In this document: positions 22,628-33,234 of the stretch, piece after piece
Position numbering within the stretch: the first letter of the stretch is position 1
Layout: every line of letters begins with the position of its first letter
NCBI GenBank assembly: GCA_020541345.1
Contig: CP045239.1
Span: forward strand, 620,001 to 684,000
Direction: 5' to 3'
Source: Candidatus Ecksteinia adelgidicola
GTDB lineage: Bacteria; Pseudomonadota; Gammaproteobacteria; Enterobacterales; Enterobacteriaceae
DNA: 64,000 nt
Position numbers and translations under genes: made by a program
Notes under the pieces: generated by a model
What the model saw: the letters and a program-made list of their open reading frames with translations, nothing else
Databases searched by the model: none
What the model was told of the DNA's origin: nothing

Positions 22628-23650
22628 TCATAAGTATAAATCAAGTGGAATTTTACTTGATTTTCCAGCTATTTCACGCATCAATCGAGGAACTAAATAA
22701 CCGGAAATTTTTCCTAACAAAGATTTCATAATAATTCTTGCTTGTTGATCATTAACTACAAAATGAGAAGTGCCTTGAACTTTGTCCAAAAGATGAATAT
22801 AATATGGAAGAATGCCAATATCGAATAATGCATTGCTTAATGTCGCTAATGTATCAGCGTTATCATTAACGCGATGAATTAATACGCTTTGATTTAGTAA
22901 TGTTATTTTTTTTAAACGCAATTTTTCTATAGCTATTTTTAATTCATCATTAATTTCATTAGCATGATTAATATGAGTAACTATAATCACTTGTAAATGT
23001 GATTTTGATAACCAATAACATAATTTTTTTGTAATACGCGCCGGAATCATTACTAATAAACGAGTATGAATTCTTAAACGTTTGATATGTGGAATATGTG
23101 ATAACTGAGTAATTAACCAACCTAATTCGTCATCTTTTGCCATTAATGGATCACCTCCAGAAAAAATAATTTCATTAATCGATGATTTTTTATGAATATA
23201 ATCTAATGCTTGTTTCCAATTAGATTTATTGCCTTGATGATTATGATATGGAAAATGACGGCGAAAACAATATCGACAATTAACAGCACATCCTCCTTTA
23301 ACTAAAAGCAAGACACGATTATAATATTTATGTAACAATCCTGGTACTACAATGTTACAATGCTCACTTAGCGGATCAAGAATAAAATCAGAAGCATTAA
23401 TGAATTCTTCTTGAGAAGTAATTACTTGACGAAATAATGGATCATCAGCATCACCAGGTCGCATACGTTCAACAAAACTATGTGGAACACGCATTGGAAA
23501 TAATTTACGAGCATTTCGACCTTTTAGAAACTCTGAATTCGTATTTAATAACAATATTTGTAGTAACTCATTAGGATCAGTAATAACATTTGAAAGTTGA
23601 TATAACCAATCTTTTTTATAAACTGTATTTTTTAATTTAATGTATGCCAT
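22628..23650 (-). CDS. epmB: EF-P-(R)-beta-lysylation lysine 2,3-aminomutase
   Basis: Radical-SAM, PLP-dependent aminomutase that makes (R)-beta-lysine, which EpmA attaches to Lys34 of EF-P. The radical-SAM cysteines appear in C-A-V-N-C-R-Y-C-F-R-R-H-F (residues 121, 125, 128), followed by I-F-S-G-G-D-P-L-M and the C-terminal Y-Y-I-H-L-L-D-K-V-Q-G. I start it at ATG 23650 (340 residues, M-A-Y-I like E. coli M-A-H-I) rather than the TTG four codons upstream. It is divergent from efp with 39 bp between them, as in E. coli, so the two share a control region. epmA is not in the window. Confidence 0.95.
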   Translation of the reverse strand: MAYIKLKNTVYKKDWLYQLSNVITDPNELLQILLLNTNSEFLKGRNARKLFPMRVPHSFVERMRPGDADDPLFRQVITSQEEFINASDFILDPLSEHCNIVVPGLLHKYYNRVLLLVKGGCAVNCRYCFRRHFPYHNHQGNKSNWKQALDYIHKKSSINEIIFSGGDPLMAKDDELGWLITQLSHIPHIKRLRIHTRLLVMIPARITKKLCYWLSKSHLQVIIVTHINHANEINDELKIAIEKLRLKKITLLNQSVLIHRVNDNADTLATLSNALFDIGILPYYIHLLDKVQGTSHFVVNDQQARIIMKSLLGKISGYLVPRLMREIAGKSSKIPLDLYL

Positions 23651-23689
23651 ATTTAAATTCAATCTTAATTAAAATGTTACAAGGTTGTT

Positions 23690-24268
23690 ATGATAACTTA
23701 TTTTAGCAAAAGTTTTCGTCCAGGTCTTAAAATTATATTTGAGAATGAACCTTATTCTATTGAAAATAGCGAATTTGTTAAATCCGGGAAAGGTCAATCA
23801 TTTGTTCGTGTAAAAATGCGTCGTTTATTAAATGGTGCTCGAATAGAAAAAACTTTTAAATCTACTGAATCTTTAAAAATTGCAAATGTTATTGATGTTA
23901 ATATGAATTACTTATATAGCGACGCTAACTTTTGTTATTTTATGAAATCTAAAACATTTGAACAATTTCAAATTGAAAAAACAATAATTTCTGAATCAAT
24001 TAAGTGGCTTCAGAATAATATAGAATGCATTATTACTCTATGGAATAGTCGTCCTATTCTTATACAGCTACCTAATTTTATTGAAGCAAAAGTTATTGAT
24101 ATTAATCCAGAATTCAAACATGATGTAATAAACACTTCTTATAAGTCAGTACTTTTAAACACAGGAGCTATACTTAAAGTACCATTATTCATACAAATTG
24201 GTGAAGTTATTCGTGTTGATACACGATCTGGTTGTTATATATCTCGTGTGAACGACTTATTTAAATAA
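23690..24268 (+). CDS. efp: Translation elongation factor P
   Basis: Binds between the P and E sites and rescues ribosomes stalled at polyproline. The 192 residues (188 in E. coli, four extra at the C-terminus) show the N-terminal KOW-like domain with G-K-G-Q, where Lys34 (the beta-lysylation site) is kept, then two OB domains ending V-D-T-R-S-G-C-Y-I-S-R-V. An AAGG box precedes the ATG. Retention of Lys34 with epmB next door suggests the modification is still made, provided epmA exists elsewhere. Confidence 0.96.
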   Translation: MITYFSKSFRPGLKIIFENEPYSIENSEFVKSGKGQSFVRVKMRRLLNGARIEKTFKSTESLKIANVIDVNMNYLYSDANFCYFMKSKTFEQFQIEKTIISESIKWLQNNIECIITLWNSRPILIQLPNFIEAKVIDINPEFKHDVINTSYKSVLLNTGAILKVPLFIQIGEVIRVDTRSGCYISRVNDLFK

Positions 24269-25009
24269 AAAAATAACATATAATCTTAAACATACTAAAA
24301 TACATAATTATTGTATAGCACAAACATAAAATTTTATATTTAATCTTAAAGACATACCTAAATTATCATATATCTTAAATAAAATATGTGTTTATATCAT
24401 ATTTTAAGAAATACATTTTACATTAAAAGAGATGCTTCATTATTTTAATTTATTAAGATTTATGATACTAACTCTATGTCTCTAGTATAGAACATTACTT
24501 ACGCTATGTTTTATAAACATTTTTTTATAATAATTCACATCGTGTTTATTTTTTTTAATTAGATAATATTATTTTTATTTTCTTCACATTTAGATAAAAT
24601 AATTTATTTACATTATAAATATAAAAATGTTAAATAAAATTAAAATAAAAATTTTTATTTAAATGTTGAATGTTATAACATAAAACATTAAACGTATATA
24701 ACAATTAAAAATTTAACTTTATATAAAAAAAGAAATAAAGATGAATAATACAACATTTTTAATTTGTAAAAACTAAAGTTAGTATTTTGTAAATTTATAA
24801 CTGAATATAATATTTATAATAAATTAATATTTTAATAAAATATTGTTATTTTATATTTTGTACTAAAATAAAATTTTGTGCTCAAATAAAAATTAATTAT
24901 TAAAATAAAAACGATCAATATAAAATTATATAAAAGTTTATTAGTATAAAATACAAAACAAAGATATATATTTTAATATTAAAATAAAATGATGGAAATT
25001 CATATACAT
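24269..25009. other. Convergent gap between efp and rplQ
   Basis: Both flanking genes end here. Apart from the rplQ terminator at its right edge I see only AT-rich DNA. A slightly GC-richer patch lies around 24,460-24,520 but has no open frame. Confidence 0.55.
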
Positions 25010-25052
25010 AAAAATTTAGGCGCAAAATCAAAGATAATTGAACTTTACGCCT
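25010..25052 (-). terminator. Intrinsic terminator of the alpha operon (after rplQ)
   Basis: On the minus strand AGGCGTAAAG (25043-25052) pairs with TTTTGCGCCT (25018-25027) as a 10-bp stem with two wobble pairs. The intervening sequence can add TCAA/TTGA, and the 3' side runs into AAATTTTT. The hairpin starts 8 nt after the rplQ stop codon. It is one of only two convincing GC-bearing terminators in the window. Confidence 0.75.
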
Positions 25053-25060
25053 TTTAAAAT

Positions 25061-25450
25061 TCACTTTAAAGTTTTTATTTTTTCTTGAGATATAGAACGA
25101 TCAATTAGTTCGATATATGCCATTGGTGCATTATCACCTGTTCGGAAACCACACTTTAAAATTCGAGTATAACCTCCATTACAATTTAAAAATCGTACAC
25201 TAAGTTCATTAAATATTTTTTTAACAATTTTGTCGTTACGAGCACGTGAAAATATAAGACGACGACGAGCTATAGTATCAACTTTAGAAATAGTAATTAA
25301 TGGCTCAAAAATTCGTCGTAATTCTTTTGCTTTTGGCAGAGTTGTCATAATAATTTCATGACAAACTAAAGAGCTAATCATGTTACGGAACATAGCCTGA
25401 CGATGACTACTATTACGATTTAATTGACGACCACTCTTACGATGGCGCAT
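25061..25450 (-). CDS. rplQ: 50S ribosomal protein L17
   Basis: Large-subunit protein near the exit tunnel. The 129 residues (127 in E. coli) begin [20 protein letters not shown], the invariant N-terminus, and include L-P-K-A-K-E-L-R-R and [11 protein letters not shown]. An AAAGG box precedes the ATG. It is the last gene of the alpha operon, 50 bp after rpoA, and is followed by the terminator. Confidence 0.98.
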   Translation of the reverse strand: MRHRKSGRQLNRNSSHRQAMFRNMISSLVCHEIIMTTLPKAKELRRIFEPLITISKVDTIARRRLIFSRARNDKIVKKIFNELSVRFLNCNGGYTRILKCGFRTGDNAPMAYIELIDRSISQEKIKTLK

Positions 25451-25500
25451 AACCTTTTTTATCCTTTTATTTTAATAAACCTTCTTAAGATGTTGTTAAA

Positions 25501-26490
25501 TTATTTATCAGTAATACTTTCTGGTGGCCAGTTTTCAAGATGTATTCCTAATGAAAGTTTTCTTGAAGCTAACACGTCTTTAATTTCCGTAAGAGATTTT
25601 TTTCCTAAATTTGGAGTTTTTAGTAACTCAACTTCAGTACGTTGAACTAAATCCCCGATACAATGAATTGCTTCTGCTTTAAGACAGTTTGCAGATCGGA
25701 CAGTTAATTCTAAATCATCAACAGAATGAAGTAATATTGGGTCAAACTCTGGTTTTGATTCTTTCATTTCTGGTTCATGTATATTACGAAGATCTACGAA
25801 AGCTTCTAATTGTTCTGATAAAATAGTTGCTGCACGTTTAATAGCTTCTTCAGGATCGATTGTGCCATTTGTTTCCATCTCAATTATTAATTTATCTAAG
25901 TCAGTACGTTGTTCTACACGTGCTGCTTCAACTTTATAAGTAATACGTTCTATAGGACTAAATGAAGCATCAATTAGTAAACGACCGATTGAATATTCAT
26001 GTATTTCGGAATTCATACGAGCTAAAGTAGGTACGTAACCACGCCCACGCTGTACTTTTATACGCATATTAATGATAGCGTTTTTATCAGTTAAATGGCA
26101 AATTATATGTTTAGGATTTGCAATTTCAACATGACTATCATAAAGAATATCAGAAGCCATTACAGGACCAATTCCGCATTTATTTAATATAAGAATAACT
26201 TCATCTTTTCCTCTTACTTTTAAAGCTAATTCTTTTAAATTTAGTAATATGTCTAAAATGTCTTCTTGAACACCCTCTTTCGTACTATATTCGTGCGATA
26301 TACCATCAATTTTAACTTCAGTTACTGCATAACCTGGCATAGATGAAAGTAAAATACGGCGAAGTGCATTACCAATAGTATGCCCAAATCCACGTTCTAA
26401 AGGTTCAAGAGTGACTTTAGCGTGTGTTGTGCTGATTTTTTTGATGTCTACTAGTCGTGGTTTTAAAAACTCCATTACAGAACCATGCAT
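25501..26490 (-). CDS. rpoA: RNA polymerase alpha subunit
   Basis: Dimerises to nucleate assembly of the polymerase core. The 329 residues equal E. coli's length. The N-terminal dimerisation domain has [20 protein letters not shown], then a linker, then the C-terminal domain with [10 protein letters not shown] (Arg265 for UP-element DNA) and T-P-N-L-G-K-K-S-L. Keeping the DNA-binding CTD suggests UP elements or activators still matter. GAGAGGA lies before the ATG. It follows rpsD in the alpha operon. Confidence 0.99.
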   Translation of the reverse strand: MHGSVMEFLKPRLVDIKKISTTHAKVTLEPLERGFGHTIGNALRRILLSSMPGYAVTEVKIDGISHEYSTKEGVQEDILDILLNLKELALKVRGKDEVILILNKCGIGPVMASDILYDSHVEIANPKHIICHLTDKNAIINMRIKVQRGRGYVPTLARMNSEIHEYSIGRLLIDASFSPIERITYKVEAARVEQRTDLDKLIIEMETNGTIDPEEAIKRAATILSEQLEAFVDLRNIHEPEMKESKPEFDPILLHSVDDLELTVRSANCLKAEAIHCIGDLVQRTEVELLKTPNLGKKSLTEIKDVLASRKLSLGIHLENWPPESITDK

Positions 26491-26515
26491 ATATCCTCTC
26501 TTTAAAACTCAAATC

Positions 26516-27136
26516 TTATTTAGAATAAAGTTCCACAATTAAATATTCGTTAATATCAGCTTGGAGATCAGTACGTTCAGGCATACGCTTAAAAATACCT
26601 TCCATTTTTAACACATCTACTTCTAACCAAGTTGGTTGTTCACGTTGTTTACTTAATTCTAAAGAAGCTTTAATTCTAGATTGTTTTTTAGATTTTTCAC
26701 GTACAGTTATTTTGTCATTTACAGATACTTGATAAGAAGAAATGTTAACAATATGATTATTAACTAAAATCGCTCGATGATTTACTAATTGACGTGACTC
26801 TGCTCGTGTAGCACCAAAACCCATACGATAAATAACGTTGTCTAGACGAGATTCAAGAAACTGCAACAAATTTTGACCAGTATTGCCTTTTAAACGAGCT
26901 GATTTTTTATAATAGTTATAAAACTGTCGTTCAAATATACCATATATACGACGAATTTTTTGTTTTTCACGTAACTGTATGCCATAGTCAGATAAACGTG
27001 TTTTTTTTACACCATGTTGACCTGGTAGTTGATCAATTTTACATTTTGAATCAATTGTACGAACGCCAGATTTTAAAAAAAGATCTGTACCTTCACGGCG
27101 ACTAAGCTTAAGTTTAGGACCTAAATATTTTGCCAT
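26516..27136 (-). CDS. rpsD: 30S ribosomal protein S4
   Basis: Primary 16S rRNA binder that starts assembly of the 30S body; in E. coli it is also the translational repressor of the alpha operon and an antitermination factor. The ATG at 27136 gives the family length of 206 residues with the expected [19 protein letters not shown], and has GGAG 8 nt upstream; a longer frame starting at 27202 lies inside rpsK and is not credible. The S4 RNA-binding domain ([13 protein letters not shown]) is intact. Confidence 0.98.
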   Translation of the reverse strand: MAKYLGPKLKLSRREGTDLFLKSGVRTIDSKCKIDQLPGQHGVKKTRLSDYGIQLREKQKIRRIYGIFERQFYNYYKKSARLKGNTGQNLLQFLESRLDNVIYRMGFGATRAESRQLVNHRAILVNNHIVNISSYQVSVNDKITVREKSKKQSRIKASLELSKQREQPTWLEVDVLKMEGIFKRMPERTDLQADINEYLIVELYSK

Positions 27137-27167
27137 TTTTTTCTCCAATAAATCAAAAATATCGATG

Positions 27168-27557
27168 TTATACGCGGCGTTTTTTTGGTGGTCGACAACC
27201 ATTATGAGGAATTGGAGTTACGTCAGTAATATTTGTAATACGAAAACCAGCTGAATTTAAAGCACGAATAGTAGATTCACGACCAGGTCCTGGTCCTTTA
27301 ACCATAATTTCTAAGTTTTTAATATTATATTCTTTCACTAAATTAGCACAATGTTCTGCTGCTACTTGTGCTGCAAAAGGAGTCGATTTTCTAGAACCAC
27401 GAAAACCAGAACCACCAGAAGTTGCCCATCCTAAAACATTACCTTGTCGATCAGTAATAGTTACTATAGTATTATTAAAAGAAGCATGAATATGAGCTAT
27501 TCCATCAGGAATTTGTTTTTTTGTACGATTACGTGTATTAATAGGTATTTTTGACAT
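27168..27557 (-). CDS. rpsK: 30S ribosomal protein S11
   Basis: Platform protein near the mRNA exit and E site. The 129 residues equal E. coli's length; [15 protein letters not shown] and the C-terminal [11 protein letters not shown] are invariant. Lies between rpsM (16 bp upstream) and rpsD (31 bp downstream) in the alpha operon. The Shine-Dalgarno (GGTAA) is weak. Confidence 0.98.
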   Translation of the reverse strand: MSKIPINTRNRTKKQIPDGIAHIHASFNNTIVTITDRQGNVLGWATSGGSGFRGSRKSTPFAAQVAAEHCANLVKEYNIKNLEIMVKGPGPGRESTIRALNSAGFRITNITDVTPIPHNGCRPPKKRRV

Positions 27558-27573
27558 TATTTAATTACCATTA

Positions 27574-27930
27574 TTATTTCTTAATTGGCTTGCGAGGACC
27601 CTTACGAGTTCGCGAATTTGTTTTAGTTCGTTGTCCTCGAACTGGAAGACCACGACGATGCCTCAAACCACGATATGTTCCAAGATCTATCAGACGTTTT
27701 ATATTTAGGGTAACTGCTCGACGCAAATCACCTTCAATAGTAAATTTTAAAACTTCTTGACGAAGTTGTTCTATTTGTTCTTCATGCAGATCACTGAGTT
27801 TAACATTTTTAGGAATATTTATAGAAGAACAAATTAACTGTGAACGAGTTTTACCAATACCATAAATTGATCTCAATGCAATTACAGTATGTTTATGATC
27901 AGGAATATTAATACCTGTAATACGAGTCAC
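27574..27930 (-). CDS. rpsM: 30S ribosomal protein S13
   Basis: Head protein contacting P-site tRNA and bridging to L5. 118 residues, beginning T-R-I-T-G-I-N-I-P and ending [10 protein letters not shown]. The start codon is GTG, with GGAG 7 nt upstream; E. coli rpsM also uses GTG. As first gene of the alpha operon its leader is the E. coli target of S4; two stems lie directly upstream (listed separately). Confidence 0.98.
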   Translation of the reverse strand: MTRITGINIPDHKHTVIALRSIYGIGKTRSQLICSSINIPKNVKLSDLHEEQIEQLRQEVLKFTIEGDLRRAVTLNIKRLIDLGTYRGLRHRRGLPVRGQRTKTNSRTRKGPRKPIKK

Positions 27931-27936
27931 TATTTA

Positions 27937-27981
27937 CTCCTAACATTTATATGTTAATACTATTTTACAATAGAAAATAGT
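27937..27981 (-). promoter_or_regulatory. Alpha-operon leader: two hairpins abutting the rpsM ribosome binding site
   Basis: On the minus strand a perfect 8-bp stem ACTATTTT/AAAATAGT with a 7-base loop (27959-27981) is followed two bases later by a 6-bp stem TAACAT/ATGTTA with loop ATAA (27941-27956), directly against the GGAG box (27937-27940) of the GTG start. In E. coli S4 represses this operon by binding a pseudoknot in the same place. Whether these stems form a pseudoknot cannot be told by eye. Confidence 0.5.
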
Positions 27982-28060
27982 GTTATATTGTGATACATAA
28001 AAATCATTTTAAAAAATATTATTAGTATTCTATTTAATTTTCTAATAAAATATATGATAA

Positions 28061-28177
28061 TTAACCTTGACGTTGTTTATGTTTTAAATCAGCAGTGCAA
28101 ATTACTAAAATCACACCATTGCGTTTAACAATTTTACAACTACGACATAATTTTTTTACAGAAGTTCGAACTTTCAT
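28061..28177 (-). CDS. rpmJ: 50S ribosomal protein L36
   Basis: Smallest large-subunit protein, stabilising 23S rRNA near the peptidyl-transferase side. The 38 residues equal E. coli's; the zinc ligands Cys11, Cys14, Cys27 and His33 are all present, and it ends K-H-K-Q-R-Q-G. Starts 38 bp after the secY stop with AGAGA upstream. It is the last gene of the spc operon, before the alpha leader. Confidence 0.96.
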   Translation of the reverse strand: MKVRTSVKKLCRSCKIVKRNGVILVICTADLKHKQRQG

Positions 28178-28215
28178 TTTAATAATCTCTATAACTTCTA
28201 ACGTCTATCTAACTG

Positions 28216-29544
28216 TTATTTGTGACTTTTTAAATTTGCTTTTTTTAATACAGATTCATATTGAGTTGACATCATTACAGTTTGGATTTGTGTTATAAAA
28301 TCCATAATAACAACTACTACAATTAATAATGAAGTACCACCAAAATAAAATGGAACTTTTATTGCATTTCGTATAAACTCAGGCATTAAACAAATAAAAG
28401 TAATATATATTGCACCTATAAACGTAAGCCTTGTTATTACTTTATTAATATATTTTGCTGTTTGTTCACCTGGACGAATTCCTGGAAGAAAAGCACTAGA
28501 TTTTTTAAGATTATCTGCTGTTTCTCGTGGATTAAAAACTAAAGCCGTATAAAAAAAGCAAAAAAAGATAATTGCCACTGCGTAAAGTAATGTATAAAGT
28601 AGTTGACCTGGCTGTAAATATAAAGATATGGTTGTTAACCAAGACCAACTGGTGCTACCTCCAAACCAAGAGACAATTGTAGTAGGAAATAAAATGATAC
28701 TAGAAGCAAAAATTGCTGGAATAACACCAGCCATGTTTATTTTTAATGGTAAATGCGTACTCTGTGAAGAATAAATACGATGGCCTTGTTGCCGTTTTGC
28801 ATAATTTACTATAATGCAACGTTGAGCACGTTCAATAAAAATAACAAAACAAATTACTGAAAATATTAGTAACATTACCAATAATAATAAAATAAAATTC
28901 AAATCGCCTTTTCGCGCTTGCTCAATAGTACTTAATGCTGCTGGTGGAAGTCCTGCTACAATCCCAGAAAAAATAATAATTGAAATCCCATTTCCGATTC
29001 CGCGTTGAGTAATTTGTTCACCTAGCCACATTAAAAATATTGTTCCAGTTACTAAACTTATTATTGCAGTAATATAAAATATCAACCCTGGATTTAATAC
29101 TATACCTTGCATACCAGGAATATTTTGAAGTCCGGTAGCTATACCTATAGATTGAAATATACCTAAAATTAATGTACCATAACGTATATATTGATTAATC
29201 TTTCTACGACCAGATTCCCCTTCTTTTTTTAGTTCAATCAGAAAAGGATGAATAGATGTTAAAAGTTGTATAATAATTGAAGATGAAACATAAGGCATAA
29301 TTCCTAATGCGAATATAGAAGCGTGACTAAGTGCTCCACCAGAGAACATATTCAACATTTCAATAATCGTTCCTCTTTGATGGTCAAGTATTTTTGAAAG
29401 AAAAGTCGTATTAATACCAGGAATTGGAATAAAAGAGCCAATACGAAAAACAATCAATGCGATAAAAACTAAAAGAATTCTATTTTTTAATTCATGGATT
29501 CCGTTTTTAACACTATGAAAATCTAATCTTGGTTGCTTAGCCAT
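28216..29544 (-). CDS. secY: Preprotein translocase subunit SecY
   Basis: Ten-helix channel of the SecYEG translocon in the inner membrane. 442 residues (443 in E. coli). Recognisable: the plug region near [19 protein letters not shown], the cytosolic loop with [20 protein letters not shown], and the C5 loop [18 protein letters not shown] precedes the ATG. Its position between rplO and rpmJ is standard. Its survival alongside a fossil secB indicates export by SecA without the SecB chaperone. Confidence 0.98.
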   Translation of the reverse strand: MAKQPRLDFHSVKNGIHELKNRILLVFIALIVFRIGSFIPIPGINTTFLSKILDHQRGTIIEMLNMFSGGALSHASIFALGIMPYVSSSIIIQLLTSIHPFLIELKKEGESGRRKINQYIRYGTLILGIFQSIGIATGLQNIPGMQGIVLNPGLIFYITAIISLVTGTIFLMWLGEQITQRGIGNGISIIIFSGIVAGLPPAALSTIEQARKGDLNFILLLLVMLLIFSVICFVIFIERAQRCIIVNYAKRQQGHRIYSSQSTHLPLKINMAGVIPAIFASSIILFPTTIVSWFGGSTSWSWLTTISLYLQPGQLLYTLLYAVAIIFFCFFYTALVFNPRETADNLKKSSAFLPGIRPGEQTAKYINKVITRLTFIGAIYITFICLMPEFIRNAIKVPFYFGGTSLLIVVVVIMDFITQIQTVMMSTQYESVLKKANLKSHK

Positions 29545-29552
29545 TAAATAAT

Positions 29553-29987
29553 TTATTCCTTAATTGTGCCACCAATAGCTTTAATAGCAAAACGAGCACC
29601 TTTAGTAACATTTAAGCCACATAAGTTAACTGAATGATCTAACATTCCAGAAAGAATAATTTTTACAAATTTAATCTGAATATTAATAATATTAGCATCT
29701 CTTAATGCGTTTATGTTAATAACGTCTCTTTTGACTGTATTAATTTCAGAAAGACGAACCTCTGCTGTTATTTTAGCTTTACGAGAAATAAATCCAAATT
29801 TAGGAATACGGCGGTAAAAAGGAGTTTGTCCACCTTCAAAACCACGACGAATGTAACCACCAGAACGAGATTTTTGCCCTTTATGACCACGCCCGCTAGT
29901 TTTTCCTAAACCAGAACCAATACCACGACCTAAACGTTTTGATTTACGCTTAGAATTTTTAGCTGGAGATAGCATATTGAAATACAT
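29553..29987 (-). CDS. rplO: 50S ribosomal protein L15
   Basis: Late-assembly 23S-binding protein. The 144 residues equal E. coli's. The glycine- and arginine-rich N-terminal extension ([20 protein letters not shown]) that threads into the rRNA is intact. GGAG is 7 nt before the ATG and lies within the end of rpmD; secY starts 8 bp downstream, so translation is probably coupled. Confidence 0.98.
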   Translation of the reverse strand: MYFNMLSPAKNSKRKSKRLGRGIGSGLGKTSGRGHKGQKSRSGGYIRRGFEGGQTPFYRRIPKFGFISRKAKITAEVRLSEINTVKRDVININALRDANIINIQIKFVKIILSGMLDHSVNLCGLNVTKGARFAIKAIGGTIKE

Positions 29988-29990
29988 CTC

Positions 29991-30170
29991 TTACTCCTCA
30001 ACTTTAATCATATAAGAAACTAAATTAACCATACCACGCAAAGAAGGAGTATCTTGCCGATTTACAGTATGACCAATGTGACGTAAACCTAGCCCACGCA
30101 GTGTGGCTTTATGTTTAGGGAGACGGCCAATAGAACTATGAATTTGTGTTAATTTTATTGTTTTTAACAT
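29991..30170 (-). CDS. rpmD: 50S ribosomal protein L30
   Basis: 59 residues, the same length as E. coli L30. It begins [15 protein letters not shown] and includes [17 protein letters not shown]. It lies in its normal place, 7 bp after rpsE and 3 bp before rplO. Confidence 0.96.
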   Translation of the reverse strand: MLKTIKLTQIHSSIGRLPKHKATLRGLGLRHIGHTVNRQDTPSLRGMVNLVSYMIKVEE

Positions 30171-30177
30171 AATGATA

Positions 30178-30678
30178 TTACCTTAAAATCTCTGTAATTG
30201 ATTTTCCACGTTTAGCAGCAACCATTTCAGGAGAATTTATATTTTCTAAAGCATTAATAGTTGCTCGAACGACATTAATGGGATTAGTAGAACCATAAAT
30301 TTTAGCTAATACATTATGTATTCCAATTACTTCTAAAACAGCACGCATTGCACCTCCAGCAATAATTCCAGTTCCCTCAGAAGCTGATTTCATAAATACA
30401 CGGGAACCTGTATGCGAACCTTTAACTGGATGATGTAAAGTACTATTTTTTATTGGAATAGTTATCATATTCCGACGAGCCTTCTCCATTGCTTTTTGTA
30501 TTGCTGCTGGAACTTCTCTTGCTTTTCCATAACCAAAACCAATGCGACCATTGCCGTTACCAACAACAGTTAATGCTGTAAAACTAAAAATTCGCCCACC
30601 TTTTACTGTTTTAGAAACACGATTGACCGAAATTAATTTTTCTTTTAGTTCTCCAACTTGTTTTTCAATATAAGCCAT
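30178..30678 (-). CDS. rpsE: 30S ribosomal protein S5
   Basis: Decoding-fidelity protein with mRNA helicase contacts at the entry tunnel. 166 residues as in E. coli. The N-terminal double-stranded-RNA-binding domain ([16 protein letters not shown]) and [17 protein letters not shown] are intact. Fourteen bp after rplR in the spc operon. Confidence 0.98.
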   Translation of the reverse strand: MAYIEKQVGELKEKLISVNRVSKTVKGGRIFSFTALTVVGNGNGRIGFGYGKAREVPAAIQKAMEKARRNMITIPIKNSTLHHPVKGSHTGSRVFMKSASEGTGIIAGGAMRAVLEVIGIHNVLAKIYGSTNPINVVRATINALENINSPEMVAAKRGKSITEILR

Positions 30679-30692
30679 CTTAAATTTCTTCT

Positions 30693-31046
30693 TTAAAACT
30701 GAAGGCCAGCTTCACGGGCAGCATTTGCTAATGCCTGAACTCGACCATGATATTGGAAACCAGAACGATCATATGAAACTTTTTTAATCCCTTTTTGTAG
30801 AGCTCGATAAGCAAGAGTTTTTCCTACAGTTTCTGCTGCATGTTTATTGCTAGAGGATTTTAATTTTTCAGCTATAGTTTTCTCCAATGTTGAAGCAGTG
30901 ACTAAAACTTGAGCTTCATTTGGAGAAATTACTTGTGCATACATATGACGTAAAGTACGATGTACAACTAAACGAGTTGCATTTAATCTTTTTAATTTAC
31001 TACGCGTGCTCATTGCTCGTCGAATACGAGCAGATTTTTTGTTCAT
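30693..31046 (-). CDS. rplR: 50S ribosomal protein L18
   Basis: 5S rRNA-binding protein that, with L5 and L25, attaches 5S rRNA to the large subunit. 117 residues as in E. coli, basic N-terminus, ending [13 protein letters not shown]. It follows rplF by 8 bp. Confidence 0.98.
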   Translation of the reverse strand: MNKKSARIRRAMSTRSKLKRLNATRLVVHRTLRHMYAQVISPNEAQVLVTASTLEKTIAEKLKSSSNKHAAETVGKTLAYRALQKGIKKVSYDRSGFQYHGRVQALANAAREAGLQF

Positions 31047-31054
31047 AATATCAC

Positions 31055-31588
31055 CTACTTCTTTTTAGCTTCTTTAGTACGTAAATTTTCATTAGCGTAA
31101 CGAATTCCTTTTCCTTTATAAGGTTCAGGACGACGATATGCTCGTAAATCCGCAGCAATTTGACCAATAATTTGCTTATCAGTGCCTCGTAGTATAATTT
31201 CAGTTTGACTTGGGCATATTGCGGTAACACCTGACGGTAAAGAATGTTCAATAAGGTGTGAAAAACCTAGTGCTAAATTTACAATATTACCTTGAATTCC
31301 AACACGATAACCTACGCCTACTAGTTGAAGAGTTTTAGTAAAACCTATCGTAACACCAATTATCATTTCATGAATAAGCGCGCGTGTAGTACCAGCGTAA
31401 GACCATGCGTTAGTAAAATTTTTATGTGGATAAAAAGTCAATATATTATCCTTTTTTTTAACGATAGTAGACTTATGAATAGTGCGAATTAACGTATTAT
31501 TATTGTTTTTAATGCTAATTATTTGATTATTTAGTTTTACTTCCACACCGATAGGAATAACGACTGGTGTTTTTGCAACACGAGACAT
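31055..31588 (-). CDS. rplF: 50S ribosomal protein L6
   Basis: Binds 23S rRNA near the factor-binding centre. I start it at ATG 31588 (M-S-R-V-A-K-T-P-V), which gives 177 residues as in E. coli and has GGAG upstream; the frame extends ten codons further only because it overlaps the end of rpsH. Conserved L-V-G-V-G-Y-R and [13 protein letters not shown] are present. Confidence 0.97.
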   Translation of the reverse strand: MSRVAKTPVVIPIGVEVKLNNQIISIKNNNNTLIRTIHKSTIVKKKDNILTFYPHKNFTNAWSYAGTTRALIHEMIIGVTIGFTKTLQLVGVGYRVGIQGNIVNLALGFSHLIEHSLPSGVTAICPSQTEIILRGTDKQIIGQIAADLRAYRRPEPYKGKGIRYANENLRTKEAKKK

Positions 31589-31602
31589 TTTTTTCTCCAA
31601 AA

Positions 31603-31995
31603 TTAAGATACGTAGCAAATAATTTCGCCGCCCAGACCAGATTGACGAGCTACCCGATCACTCATAATTCCTTTAGAAGTAGAAACAATAGCGATACCTA
31701 AACCAGCCATAACTTTTGGTAATACATCTTTTTTTTTATAAATTCTTAAACCTGGACGACTAATTCTCTGAATTTTTTCTATTACTGCATGACCTTGAAA
31801 GTATTTTAAAAATAATTTTATAACAGGTTTTATATCATTTTTAATTATAAAGTCTTTAATAAATCCCTCTTTTTTTAATACATTGGCAATTGATTTTTTT
31901 AACTTGGAGGAAGGCATTATAACTGCAATTTTATGCGCTGTTTGACCATTTCGAATTCTTGTTAACATATCTGCAATTGGATCTTGCATGCTCAT
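31603..31995 (-). CDS. rpsH: 30S ribosomal protein S8
   Basis: Central-domain 16S binder and, in E. coli, the translational repressor of the spc operon. The 130 residues equal E. coli's and begin [17 protein letters not shown]; the C-terminal [13 protein letters not shown] is intact. Spacing is 30 bp to rpsN upstream and 14 bp to rplF downstream. Confidence 0.98.
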   Translation of the reverse strand: MSMQDPIADMLTRIRNGQTAHKIAVIMPSSKLKKSIANVLKKEGFIKDFIIKNDIKPVIKLFLKYFQGHAVIEKIQRISRPGLRIYKKKDVLPKVMAGLGIAIVSTSKGIMSDRVARQSGLGGEIICYVS

Positions 31996-32025
31996 TTATT
32001 TGTGCTCCTATAATTTTATGAATAA

Positions 32026-32331
32026 TTACCAGCTAGCTTTTTTTAATCCAGGTATTTCACCGCGCATCGCAGCTTCTCGTACCTTAATACGACTTAATCC
32101 AAATTTACCCACATACCCATGTGGTCGACCAGTTTGTCGACATCGTTTTCTTTGGCGAGATGGGCTAGAATCACGCGGAAGAGTTTGTAATTTTAACACT
32201 GCATTCCAACGCATCTCATTAGATGAGTTTATGTTAGAGATGATAGCTTTTAGTTGAGTACGTTTTAATAAAAATTTTTTAGCTAATTTTGTACGTTTAA
32301 TTTCACGTGCTTTTATGGATTGTTTAGTCAT
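32026..32331 (-). CDS. rpsN: 30S ribosomal protein S14
   Basis: Head assembly protein. The 101-residue form lacks the zinc-binding C-X-X-C pairs, as in E. coli, with [15 protein letters not shown] and a C-terminal P-G-L-K-K-A-S-W. Located between rplE and rpsH. Confidence 0.98.
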   Translation of the reverse strand: MTKQSIKAREIKRTKLAKKFLLKRTQLKAIISNINSSNEMRWNAVLKLQTLPRDSSPSRQRKRCRQTGRPHGYVGKFGLSRIKVREAAMRGEIPGLKKASW

Positions 32332-32355
32332 AATTAATCCACCTTACCCTCTTTT

Positions 32356-32895
32356 TTATTTTCGAAATGGAAAATTAAAAGCATCTAATAATGCAAAACC
32401 TTCATTATCAGATTTTGCAGTAGTAGTAATAGTAATATTCATACCACGAATTTGATCAATTTTATCATAGTTAATTTCTGGAAAAATAATTTGCTCACGT
32501 ATACCCATACTGTAATTTCCACGACCATCAAATGATTTTATAGGTAATCCCCTAAAATCGCGAATACGTGGAACAGCAATAAAAATAAGCCGTTCAAAAA
32601 ACTCCCACATTCTTTTTCTACGAAGGGTAACCTTACATCCTATCGGATAACCTTGTCTAATTTTAAATCCTGAAATAGATTTTCTAGCTTTCGTTATTAA
32701 TGGTTTTTGACCTGAAATAGCGGTTAAATTTTCTACAGCACTCTCTAGTAGTTTTTTATCAGTTGCTGCTTTACCAACTCCCATATTTAATGTAATTTTA
32801 TTAATACGAGGAACTTGCATGACAGACTTATAACTAAACTTAGAGACTAATTTTTTAATTGCTTTGTTTTTATAATAATCATGTAGTTTTGCCAT
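32356..32895 (-). CDS. rplE: 50S ribosomal protein L5
   Basis: 5S rRNA-binding protein forming bridge B1b with S13. The 179 residues equal E. coli's. [10 protein letters not shown] and [12 protein letters not shown] are present. In E. coli the S8 repressor site lies at the start of this gene; I did not fold the corresponding RNA. Confidence 0.98.
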   Translation of the reverse strand: MAKLHDYYKNKAIKKLVSKFSYKSVMQVPRINKITLNMGVGKAATDKKLLESAVENLTAISGQKPLITKARKSISGFKIRQGYPIGCKVTLRRKRMWEFFERLIFIAVPRIRDFRGLPIKSFDGRGNYSMGIREQIIFPEINYDKIDQIRGMNITITTTAKSDNEGFALLDAFNFPFRK

Positions 32896-32909
32896 CGTAT
32901 TACTCCAAA

Positions 32910-33224
32910 TTACTTAATAGTTTCATTGTTAGACTTAAAAAATCGAACTTTTTTTTTATCTTCAAACTTAAAACCGATCCGATCGGATTTTCCAGTTTTT
33001 TTATTAAAAATAGCAACATTAGAAACTTGAATTGCAGCTTCTTTTTGAATAATTCCACCTTGTTGATTTAAAGATGGAACAGGTTTTTGATGTTTTTTAA
33101 TGAGATTGATACCTTGAACAATAATTTTATTTTTTGATAAAATACTTTTTACTTTTCCTCGTTTTCCTTTGTCTTTTCCAGTAATAACAATAATTTCATC
33201 ATTTCGACAAATTTTTGATGCCAT
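32910..33224 (-). CDS. rplX: 50S ribosomal protein L24
   Basis: Early assembly initiator at the tunnel exit. The 104 residues match E. coli. The KOW motif [13 protein letters not shown] is near residues 14-26. Ten bp after rplN. Confidence 0.98.
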   Translation of the reverse strand: MASKICRNDEIIVITGKDKGKRGKVKSILSKNKIIVQGINLIKKHQKPVPSLNQQGGIIQKEAAIQVSNVAIFNKKTGKSDRIGFKFEDKKKVRFFKSNNETIK

Positions 33225-33234
33225 AGTTAACTCC

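Noticed and set aside
26516-27202. Longer start for rpsD at 27202
   Set aside because: The extra 22 codons overlap rpsK and do not resemble S4; ATG 27136 has a good GGAG box and the family length.
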